Position numbers and translations under genes: made by a program. A model generated the notes under the pieces. The model saw nothing but the letters and a program-made list of their open reading frames with translations, made no database searches and was not told where the DNA came from. This document shows positions 16,998 through 24,437 of a stretch of 64,000 nucleotides of DNA, piece by piece. The number at the start of each line of letters is the position of its first letter. The stretch's first letter is position 1. Source of the DNA: Streptomyces noursei (GTDB lineage: Bacteria; Actinomycetota; Actinomycetes; Streptomycetales; Streptomycetaceae); the NCBI RefSeq assembly GCF_016917755.1, contig NZ_CP070326.1, positions 9,052,001-9,116,000 of the forward strand. The letters are read 5' to 3'.

Positions 16998-18374
16998 TCA
17001 CTTCTCTCCGGGGGCGACGGTGGCGTCGTCCGGCTCCTCCTGGCCGGCCGGGGCGGGGGCCGGCTGCGGCGCCTTGCCGGCCGGGGCCGCGCCGGCCAGG
17101 ACCTGCTTGGCCGTCACCCGGTCCAGCGCCCCCTCCCAGCGGGACACCGCGAAGACCGCGACGCAGTTGCCGAGCAGGTTGGTCGCCACCCGCATGGAGT
17201 CCATGATCCGGTCGACGCCGAGCAGCAGGGCGACCGCGGCGGCCGGGATGACGCCCAGCGCGGTGGCGGTCGCGGACAGCGCCAGGAACGCCGAACCGGG
17301 CACACCCGCCATGCCCTTGCTGGTCAGCATCAGCACCAGGACGACGGTGATCTGCTGGCCGAGCGAGAGGTGGACGCCGATGGCCTGGGCGATGAAGAGC
17401 GTTCCGACGGAGAGGTAGATGGAGGCGCCGTCGAGGTTGAAGGAGTACCCGGTGGGCAGCACCAGGCCGACCGCGTCGTCCCGGCAGCCGGCGGCCCGCA
17501 GCTTCTGCATCATCCGCGGCATCACGGTCTCGCTGGAGCCGGTACCCAGCGCCAGCAGCAGTTCCTCGCGGGTGTAGCGGACGAACTTCCACAGGCTGAG
17601 CCCGGTGACGGCCTTGAGGGCGAGCCCCAGCAGGACGAGGAAGACCAGCGCGACGCCGTAGCAGACCGCGATCAGCTTGCCGTACGTCGACATCGCACCC
17701 AGCCCGTACTGGCCGACGAGGTGGGCGGTGGCTCCGAAGACCGCGAGCGGGGCGAGCCTCATGATGTAGCCGACGATGGTGAAGACCACGTCCTGGGTCT
17801 GCTCGATGAGCGGCAGCAACTGGGGCACGCGCCGCTGCCCGAGGTGCAGCAGCGCCGCCCCCACCAGGCACGCCAGTACCAGGACTTGGAGCAGCGAGTT
17901 CTCGGCGAACGCACCGACCGCGCTGTCCGGCAGCGCCTCCAGGACGAACTGGCTCGCGGAGGGCAGTTTTCCGCCACCGGTCCTGGCGTCCACCGCACCC
18001 TTGTCGAGGGAGGCCGGATCGACGTGCATCCCGGCGCCGGGGCTGAAGACGTTGGCCGCCAACAGGCCCACGACCAGGGCGATGCTGGTCGCCGCCTCGA
18101 ACCAGATCAGGGCCTTGACCCCGATCCGCCCGAAGGACTTGAGGTCACCCGCCTTGGTGATGCCGGCGACGACGACGCAGAAGACGAGCGGGGAGATGAC
18201 CGCCTTGATGAGGCGGACGAAGCCGTCCCCGAGCGGCTGGAGCGAGGAGCCCGCCTGCGGCCAGAGGCGTCCGACCAGGACACCGAGCAGCAGGGCGAGC
18301 AGCACCTGGGTGAACAGGCTGGTGCGCAACAACCGCCCGGCACGGCGGGCGATGCTTCCGGTGGCGTGCGGCAC
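16998..18374 (-). CDS. dctA: C4-dicarboxylate/cation symporter DctA
   Basis: 458-residue member of the DAACS (glutamate/dicarboxylate:H+ or Na+) family for uptake of succinate, fumarate and malate. It has eight membrane helices and two hairpins, the serine-rich motif LALGTGSSETVMPRMM near residue 277, PTGYSFNLDGASIYLS near residue 307, and GVPGSAFLALSAT near residue 353. The C-terminus is proline/alanine-rich. GTG 18374 has a GGAGG about 7 bases upstream; a GTG at 18380 would abut that site. A perfect 7-bp-arm palindrome lies 30 bases upstream of the start. Confidence 0.92.
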   Translation of the reverse strand: MPHATGSIARRAGRLLRTSLFTQVLLALLLGVLVGRLWPQAGSSLQPLGDGFVRLIKAVISPLVFCVVVAGITKAGDLKSFGRIGVKALIWFEAATSIALVVGLLAANVFSPGAGMHVDPASLDKGAVDARTGGGKLPSASQFVLEALPDSAVGAFAENSLLQVLVLACLVGAALLHLGQRRVPQLLPLIEQTQDVVFTIVGYIMRLAPLAVFGATAHLVGQYGLGAMSTYGKLIAVCYGVALVFLVLLGLALKAVTGLSLWKFVRYTREELLLALGTGSSETVMPRMMQKLRAAGCRDDAVGLVLPTGYSFNLDGASIYLSVGTLFIAQAIGVHLSLGQQITVVLVLMLTSKGMAGVPGSAFLALSATATALGVIPAAAVALLLGVDRIMDSMRVATNLLGNCVAVFAVSRWEGALDRVTAKQVLAGAAPAGKAPQPAPAPAGQEEPDDATVAPGEK

Positions 18375-18404
18375 GGGCACTCCTCCATGGACGGATTTTG
18401 AAAT

Positions 18405-18422
18405 GCGGAAACATATTTCCGC
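18405..18422. promoter_or_regulatory. Palindrome upstream of dctA
   Basis: GCGGAAACATATTTCCGC: 7-bp perfect arms around CATA, just upstream of the dctA ribosome-binding site. The core GGAAA-N4-TTTCC recurs at 48969-48982 upstream of the first encapsulin gene. Candidate operator. Confidence 0.45.
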
Positions 18423-18547
18423 GGTCCGCCACTATGGCCGGTTGTCGTTTCTCCCGAAAGAGCGCGGGGAACTTCCCGTGAAATCTTGGAGCTTGATCCA
18501 AGGAGCGGCGCGTCCGGGCTTCCGCCCCCATGGCGGGAGCGGCGGAC

Positions 18548-19318
18548 TCAGCCGGACAGGTGGGCCCTGTCCCCCATCACCACGACCGGGTGCCGCGCCG
18601 GATCGAGCGCCCGCAGCAGCGCCGCCATCGCGGACTTCGCCACACTCACGCAGGCCGAGGTCCCGCTCCCGTGGTCCAGATGGAGCCAGACCCCGCCGCC
18701 CTTGGACTGCCCCTGGGGGCGCGTGGGATCCAGCGGGGACGCCCCGACGACCCGGTTGTAGTTGATCGCCACCACGTAGTCGAAATCGTGACGGGTGTTC
18801 TTCGACCAGTACGCTGGCGGGGTGAATGCCGCCGCGTGCGTGTAGGGCAGCCGGGTCCCCGGATCGGGGAGCACGCCACCGGCGTCGGTCAGCGAGAAGA
18901 CCCCGACCGGGCTGCGCTGGTCGTCCTCGTGATGGTCCGGCGTCCAACCGCGCCGCCCGTTGTGCGCCGGCCAACTCCCCTTGCGCTTCCATTCGTTGGC
19001 GTCCTTCTCGTACAGCACCACCGTCGCGTCAGGGGAGTTCGGGCCCGCGCCGTAGACCGCGACGACCTGGCGGGTGGCGGCCGGGATCCGCGCCCGCAGC
19101 GCCGCGCCGACGCCGGGGACGCCCGCGGGGTGCGCGGGGTCCGGCCCGCCGCCGGCCGACCCTCCGGGATGCGGCCGCGCCCCGACGCCGTCCCCCTCGG
19201 CCCCCCTGCCGCCCTTGCCGTCCCGGCCGCCCTCGCCACCGGCTCCGCAGCCCGCCACGAGGAACGCCGTCGCCGCGGCCACCGCCGCCATCCGCACCAC
19301 ACCGCCCGCTGTCCGCAT
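18548..19318 (-). CDS. L,D-transpeptidase-family lipoprotein
   Basis: 256-residue cell-envelope protein. The signal peptide ends in lipobox LVAGC. A glycine/proline-rich linker leads to a YkuD-type catalytic domain, with the active-site stretch GGGVWLHLDHGSGTSACVSV near residue 215 containing the His and the nucleophile Cys. Such enzymes form 3-3 crosslinks in peptidoglycan or attach proteins to it. ATG 19318 has GGGAG 10 bases upstream; an ATG at 19327 is an alternative. The C-terminus is short for the family but the domain looks complete. Confidence 0.82.
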   Translation of the reverse strand: MRTAGGVVRMAAVAAATAFLVAGCGAGGEGGRDGKGGRGAEGDGVGARPHPGGSAGGGPDPAHPAGVPGVGAALRARIPAATRQVVAVYGAGPNSPDATVVLYEKDANEWKRKGSWPAHNGRRGWTPDHHEDDQRSPVGVFSLTDAGGVLPDPGTRLPYTHAAAFTPPAYWSKNTRHDFDYVVAINYNRVVGASPLDPTRPQGQSKGGGVWLHLDHGSGTSACVSVAKSAMAALLRALDPARHPVVVMGDRAHLSG

Positions 19319-19653
19319 GACGCCCATGCTCCCACCGCACCCCGACGATCCTTCGCCCGCCGGCCGCCGTGTCCGCGAGCCCGCCGTCGGCTGCGGGTCC
19401 GCCGGCGTCCACGGCCCGGAAGAACCGTCGGCTTTACCGGCTTTCGGTGGAAAAACGGTTTGAAACCGGGCCGCCCGGCACGCGAACCTTCCCTGTGCCC
19501 CCGCTCGCGCCGGGGCCTGTCACCAAGGCGCGAGGGCCGCGCCGGCCTGCCCGGACCGCGTGTCACCACTCCCCCGACGACCACCACCGCCGCTGCCGGC
19601 CCGCCGGGCGCGCTCGGCCCACCCCCACTCGCCGCGACAACTCCTTGGACATC
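19319..19653. other. Intergenic region before the ABC exporter pair
   Basis: No gene seen. An AT-richer pocket at 19451-19468 holds the 13-bp palindrome CGGTTTGAAACCG (19456-19468). It is the divergent promoter region of the L,D-transpeptidase and the exporter, so the palindrome may be a TetR-type operator; no regulator gene adjoins. Confidence 0.4.
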
Positions 19654-21492
19654 ATGCGCATTCGCGATCTTCCCCACCCCGACCCCGGCGTCCCCGACGT
19701 CCGTACGGGCAGCAGATTCCTCGTGTGGCTGTGCCGGAAACAGCTCGGCGGGCAGACCAAGGCCCTCTTCTGGGGGCTGGTGCACATGGCCGCGATGGCG
19801 TCGTTCCCGCTGCCGGTGGGCCTCGCCGTGCAGGCCGCGGTGGACGGCCACGGCGCCCGGCTGGTGCTGGCGGGCGGTCTGCTGGCGGTGCTCGGCGGGC
19901 TGGTCGCGGTCGGCGACATCATGCTGCACCGCGCGGCCGTGACCAACTGGATCGTCACGGTGGCCCGGATGCAGCAGCTGCTCGCCCGCAAGACCTCCGA
20001 ACTCGGCGGGGCGATGACCCGCCGGGTGGCGGCCGGCGAGATCGTCGCGGTCAGCACCGGCGACCTGGAGCACATCGGATGGTTCGTCGAGACGCTGTCC
20101 CGCTTCGGCGCGGCCCTGGTGGCCTCGGTCGGCGTCTGCCTCGCGCTCGTGGTCTACCAGCCGCAGCTCGGCCTCGTGGTGGCCCTCGGCACACCCCTGC
20201 TGGCGCTGGCCGTCCTGCCGCTGCTGCCGCCGGCCACCCGCCGGGCCGACGCCCAGCGCGAGAAGGCCGGGCGGGCCACCGAACTCGCCTCCGACACCGT
20301 CGCCGGGCTCCGGGTCCTGCGCGGGATCGGCGGTGAGGAACTCTTCCTCGGCCGCTACCGCAGCGCCTCCCAGGAGGTCCGTCGGGCCGCCGTCCGCAGC
20401 GCCCGCATGTGGTCGCTGATCTCGGCCGTGCAGGTCGCCCTGCCCGGCCTGCTGCTGATCGCCGTCGTCTGGCACGGCGTCGGCCTCGCGCTCGACGGCC
20501 GGATCACGGTCGGCGAACTCGTCACCATCTACGGCGCGGTCTCCTTCCTGCTCTACCCGCTGCGCCACTTCGAGGAGATGACGATGTCCTGGTCCTTCTC
20601 CCGGCCGGCGGCGGAGCGCACGGCACGCGTCCTGGCACTGAGCCGGCCGGCGGGCGGGCGGTTGACCGACCCGGAACCGCCGTCCGGCGACCTCCACGAC
20701 CCGGTCAGCGGGCTGACCGCGCGGGCCGGCCGGCTGACCGCCGTGGTGTGCGGCGACCCGGACGCCGCGGGCCGGCTCGCCGAACGCCTCGGCGGCCATC
20801 CCCCGCACCAGGACCCGGCCCCGGCGGCCACCGGCCCGGACGCCGGCGAGGCGGAGTCGCCCCGTCCGCTCTCCGTCGTCCTCGGCGGCACCCCGCTGGA
20901 CGACGTCCCCCGCGGCACCGCCCGGACCGCCGTCCTGGTCCAGGACAAGGACCCCGTACTGCTCTCCGGGACGCTCGGGGAGCTCCTCGACGTCCCGGCG
21001 TCCGGCCGGGTCACCAACGAGGCGGCGCTCGACGCGGCCCAATGCGGCGATGTGCTGGCCGCGTTGGCCCAGGCGTCCGCCGACGACTCCGGCGACCCGA
21101 TGCACACCCACATCACCGAACGCGGCAGGTCGCTCTCCGGCGGCCAGCGCCAGCGGCTGGCCCTGGCCAGGTCGCTGGTCGCCGACCCCGAGGTGCTGGT
21201 GCTGGACGAACCGACCAGCGCCGTCGACGCGCACACCGAGGCCCGGGTCGCCGACGGACTGCGGGAGATCCGGGCGGGCCGCACGACCGTGCTCCTCACC
21301 TCCAGCCCGCTCCTCCTGGACCGCGCCGACCACGTCGTCTTCCTCCAGCAGGGCAAGGTCGCCGGCGAGGCACCGCACCGCGAACTGCTGCACACCCACG
21401 CGGAGTACCGCGCCGTCGTCACCCGCGAACCGGACCCCGCCCCCGCGACGCCGCACACCACCGACCGCACCGTCATCGAGGAGACCGCATGA
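19654..21492 (+). CDS. ABC exporter subunit with degenerate Walker A
   Basis: 612-residue half-transporter with six transmembrane helices (residues about 25-310) and an ATPase domain. The position of the P-loop reads VVCGDPDAAGRLAERLG (about residue 363) and lacks the GxxGxGKS/T signature. The H-loop position reads LTSSPLLL and has no His. The signature LSGGQRQR (about 493) and Walker B VLVLDEPTSA (about 513) are intact. The next gene has the opposite set of defects, so the two should form a heterodimer with one good ATP site. The cargo is unknown. The start is the ATG before RIRDLPHPDP. It overlaps the next gene by ATGA. Confidence 0.87.
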   Translation: MRIRDLPHPDPGVPDVRTGSRFLVWLCRKQLGGQTKALFWGLVHMAAMASFPLPVGLAVQAAVDGHGARLVLAGGLLAVLGGLVAVGDIMLHRAAVTNWIVTVARMQQLLARKTSELGGAMTRRVAAGEIVAVSTGDLEHIGWFVETLSRFGAALVASVGVCLALVVYQPQLGLVVALGTPLLALAVLPLLPPATRRADAQREKAGRATELASDTVAGLRVLRGIGGEELFLGRYRSASQEVRRAAVRSARMWSLISAVQVALPGLLLIAVVWHGVGLALDGRITVGELVTIYGAVSFLLYPLRHFEEMTMSWSFSRPAAERTARVLALSRPAGGRLTDPEPPSGDLHDPVSGLTARAGRLTAVVCGDPDAAGRLAERLGGHPPHQDPAPAATGPDAGEAESPRPLSVVLGGTPLDDVPRGTARTAVLVQDKDPVLLSGTLGELLDVPASGRVTNEAALDAAQCGDVLAALAQASADDSGDPMHTHITERGRSLSGGQRQRLALARSLVADPEVLVLDEPTSAVDAHTEARVADGLREIRAGRTTVLLTSSPLLLDRADHVVFLQQGKVAGEAPHRELLHTHAEYRAVVTREPDPAPATPHTTDRTVIEETA

Positions 21493-23273
21493 TCGGCCTG
21501 GCCCCGCCGGAGCACGATCCCAACACGCCCACGACCGTCGACACCCTGCCGGTCGGCTCGCCGGCGACGGTGCGCGCCTATGTGGCCGAGCTGATCCGCC
21601 GCCACCGCCGGGACTTCACCGTCCTGGTCACCGTCAACGCCGTCGCGGTCATCGCCTCGATGGCCGGGCCCTATCTCCTCGGCGGCCTGGTCGAGGACCT
21701 GTCCGCGGGCCGCGGCGGACAGATCCAACTCGGCCGCACCATCGGCCTGTTCGCGCTCGCCCTGGTCGTCCAGACGGCGTTCGTCCGCATGGTGCGGCTG
21801 CGCGGGGCCATGCTCGGCGAACGGGTCCTGGCGGACCTGCGCGAGGACTTCCTCGTCCGGTCGGTCGCCCTGCCGCCGGGCGTCCTGGAGCGGGCCGGCA
21901 CCGGCGACCTGCTGTCCCGGATCACCACCGACATCGACCGGCTCGCCGAGGCGATGCGGGAGGCCGTACCGCAGCTGTCCATCGGTGTCGTCTGGGCCGG
22001 TCTGCTGCTCGGCGGGCTCACCGTCACCGCACCGCCGCTCGCGCTGTCCGTGCTTATCGCGCTGCCGGTGCTGATCGTCGGCTGCCGCTGGTACTTCAAG
22101 CGCGCGCCCGCCGCCTACCGCTCCGAGGCCGCCGGCTACGCCGCGGTCTCCGCCGTCCTCACCGAGTCCGTGGACGCCGGCCGCACCATCGAGGCGCACC
22201 GCTTGAACACCCGCCGGATCGCGCTGTCGGAGCACCGGATCCGCGCCTGGACCCAGTGGGAGCGCTACACCCTCTCCCTCCGCTCGGTCCTCTTCCCGGT
22301 CATCAACGTCACCCATGTGGTGATCCTCGGCGCGGTCGTGGTGCTCGGCGGGGTGTTCGTGCTGCACGGCTGGCTCACCCCGGGGCAGCTGACCACCGGC
22401 GCGCTGCTGGCGCAGATGCTCGCCGAACCGGTCAACCTGATCCTGCGCTGGTACGACGAGCTCCAGGTGGCCCAGGTGTCGATCGCCCGGCTCGTCGGCG
22501 TCCGCGAGATCGAGCCGGAGGCCGCCGACGCCTCGGTGGTCCCCGGCGGCCGGGAGATGCGCGCCGAGGACGTCAGCTTCGGCTACCGCGCCGGCGTCGA
22601 CGTGCTGCGCCAGGTCTCGCTGAGCGTGCGCCCGGGCAGCCGGGTCGCGCTGGTCGGCCCGTCCGGCGCCGGGAAGTCCACGCTGGGCCGACTGCTGGCC
22701 GGCATCTACGGGCCGCGGGCCGGCTCGGTGTCGTTGGGCGGCGCCGAGCTCTCCGCGATGCCCGCCGAACGCGTGCGGGAGCACGTCGCCCTGGTCAATC
22801 AGGAGCACCACGTCTTCGTCGGAACGCTGCGCGACAACCTGCTGCTGGCCCGCACGGACGCGGCCGACGCCGAACTCTGGGCGGCCCTGGGTGCGGTGGA
22901 CGCGGACGCCTGGGCCCGCGCCCTGCCCGGCGGTCTGGACACCGAGGTCGGCTCCGGCGGCACGGCCCTGACACCCGCCCGGGCCCAGCAGGTCGCGCTG
23001 GCCCGCCTGGTGCTGGCCGACCCGCACACCTTGGTGCTCGACGAGGCGACGTCGCTCCTGGACCCGCGCGCCGCCCGTCATCTGGAGCGGTCGCTGGGCA
23101 AGGTCCTGGACGGGCGCACGGTCGTGGCCATCGCCCATCGGCTGCACACCGCCCACGACGCCGATGTCATCGCGGTCGTCGAGGACGGCCGGATCAGCGA
23201 ACTGGGCAGCCACCGGGAGCTGGTCGCGGCCGACGGCGCCTACGCGGCGCTGTGGCGGTCCTGGCACGGCTGA
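21489..23273 (+). CDS. ABC exporter subunit with degenerate signature motif
   Basis: 594 residues: six transmembrane helices (about 40-320) then an ATPase. Walker A GPSGAGKST (about 390), Q-loop VNQEHHVFVGTL, Walker B LVLDEATSLLD (about 516) and H-loop IAHRLHT are canonical. The signature position reads ALTPARAQQVALARL instead of LSGGQ. Paired with the preceding subunit it completes exactly one consensus ATP site. Translation is coupled to the upstream gene. A long palindromic terminator follows 10 bases downstream. The substrate is not apparent; neighbours give no biosynthetic cluster. Confidence 0.88.
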   Translation: MIGLAPPEHDPNTPTTVDTLPVGSPATVRAYVAELIRRHRRDFTVLVTVNAVAVIASMAGPYLLGGLVEDLSAGRGGQIQLGRTIGLFALALVVQTAFVRMVRLRGAMLGERVLADLREDFLVRSVALPPGVLERAGTGDLLSRITTDIDRLAEAMREAVPQLSIGVVWAGLLLGGLTVTAPPLALSVLIALPVLIVGCRWYFKRAPAAYRSEAAGYAAVSAVLTESVDAGRTIEAHRLNTRRIALSEHRIRAWTQWERYTLSLRSVLFPVINVTHVVILGAVVVLGGVFVLHGWLTPGQLTTGALLAQMLAEPVNLILRWYDELQVAQVSIARLVGVREIEPEAADASVVPGGREMRAEDVSFGYRAGVDVLRQVSLSVRPGSRVALVGPSGAGKSTLGRLLAGIYGPRAGSVSLGGAELSAMPAERVREHVALVNQEHHVFVGTLRDNLLLARTDAADAELWAALGAVDADAWARALPGGLDTEVGSGGTALTPARAQQVALARLVLADPHTLVLDEATSLLDPRAARHLERSLGKVLDGRTVVAIAHRLHTAHDADVIAVVEDGRISELGSHRELVAADGAYAALWRSWHG

Positions 23274-23283
23274 GCCGCGGACG

Positions 23284-23321
23284 CCCGGTGGCGCCCCACG
23301 GATCCGTGGGGCGCCACCGGG
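23284..23321. terminator. Perfect 38-base palindrome, bidirectional terminator
   Basis: A fully self-complementary run with a GGATCC centre. As RNA it forms a 17-bp stem with a GATC loop. It lies between the ABC exporter operon and the convergent membrane metal-hydrolase gene. Confidence 0.7.
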
Positions 23322-23358
23322 GAACGGGACCGGACGAGCCGGGCGAGGCCGCAGGCCC

Positions 23359-23385
23359 GCACGGGTCGCACGGGTCGCACGGGTC
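23359..23385. repeat. Three tandem copies of a 9-bp unit
   Basis: GCACGGGTC repeated three times without mismatch. The last unit runs into the stop codon of the minus-strand gene that ends at 23384. A short tandem repeat of unknown role, possibly variable in copy number. Confidence 0.7.
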
Positions 23386-24175
23386 AGATGTAGCCCAGTG
23401 CCCCCAGCGCGCCGAGGCCGCCCAGCAGCATGAACGCCGGCATCAGCACCTTCAGCTCCACCTTGCTGCCGGCCCGGAAGCGCATCGGCTTGGGCGTGCC
23501 CAGCGGGTACCAGCGCTTGCGGCCTATCGGGATGGGCCACAGGATCGGGCAGCCCGAGACGGTCAGCGCGTCGCCGATGTCGTGCACCAGCGCGCCCAGC
23601 ATGATCGGCAGGCCGAGCCAGAGGTACTCCTGCCCCGGCTCGGTGAACAGCCAACTCGCGCCGTTGCCCGGCAGGTCCATCTCCTGGGCCAGGATCCACG
23701 CCGCCGCGGCGCCGAGCAGCCACACCAGCACATCGCTGGAGACCCGCGCCGCCCGCCACAGCAGCCCCTCGATGGCCAGCACCATGTGGACGAAGAGGAT
23801 GCCGAGCACCGCCCAGCGCCCGCCCTCCATGGCGAGCAGCGACATGCCGGCGCCGATCAGCACCGCCCACAGCCAGGTGTGGGTCAGCGTCCGGTGGCCG
23901 CCCGAGCGGTGTGAGTCGCCGCGCATCTTGGTCGCCTTGTAGGCGGCGTGCGAGAGGGTGTCGACCACGTCGCACAGCCAGCGCGACAGCGGCCCGAAGG
24001 CGCGCGAGATCGTCGCGGCCTTGTGGTCGAGGTCCGGCGCCAGTGCCGCCCCGGCGCAGATCAGTGTGCCGCTGACCAGCACCGGCCAGGGCATCGGATA
24101 TCCCGCGCCGTAGGCTGCCGCCCCCACCCCCAGCCAGGCCGCGGCTCCGGACAGCGAGTGCGCCGGTCCCATCAT
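23384..24175 (-). CDS. YdjM-like membrane-bound metal-dependent hydrolase
   Basis: 263-residue membrane protein with about six hydrophobic segments. Putative metal ligands are in MMGPAHSLSG at the N-terminus, APDLDHK near residue 44, HRSGGHRTLTHTW near residue 83 and LVHDIGDALT near residue 203, as in the YdjM/LexA-binding inner-membrane family. The biochemical function of the family is not established. Start ATG 24175 (or the adjacent ATG 24172). It is divergent from a helicase gene. Confidence 0.82.
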   Translation of the reverse strand: MMGPAHSLSGAAAWLGVGAAAYGAGYPMPWPVLVSGTLICAGAALAPDLDHKAATISRAFGPLSRWLCDVVDTLSHAAYKATKMRGDSHRSGGHRTLTHTWLWAVLIGAGMSLLAMEGGRWAVLGILFVHMVLAIEGLLWRAARVSSDVLVWLLGAAAAWILAQEMDLPGNGASWLFTEPGQEYLWLGLPIMLGALVHDIGDALTVSGCPILWPIPIGRKRWYPLGTPKPMRFRAGSKVELKVLMPAFMLLGGLGALGALGYI

Positions 24176-24203
24176 GGTCGTTCCCCACCCCTTGTTCTGC
24201 GCT

Positions 24204-24239
24204 TCTGACGCCTGGTCGGCGACACAGCGTAGCGTCAGA
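24204..24239. promoter_or_regulatory. Inverted repeat in divergent promoter region
   Basis: 8-bp arms TCTGACGC and GCGTCAGA separated by 20 bases, between the YdjM-like gene and the helicase gene. It could be a regulator site; low certainty. Confidence 0.3.
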
Positions 24240-24437
24240 TGATCTCCGGTCGGGGAGTGGGTGGCGGGCCGGAACACGGGTGGGCGACGGGGCGAACACG
24301 ATCCGCACCCGGCCGTGCGCGGGGTGTGCGTACCCCGGCCGACGGCGGCGCGGAGCCGCCCTCCCCGGCCTCCGTCGGCCTCCAGTTGATCTCCATCCGG
24401 AGCACCGGTTCCCGGATCCGGGCCGAAGGCAGGCAGT

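Noticed and set aside
23359..23385. CRISPR-like array
   Set aside because: Only three 9-bp units in direct contact, with no spacers; a simple tandem repeat.
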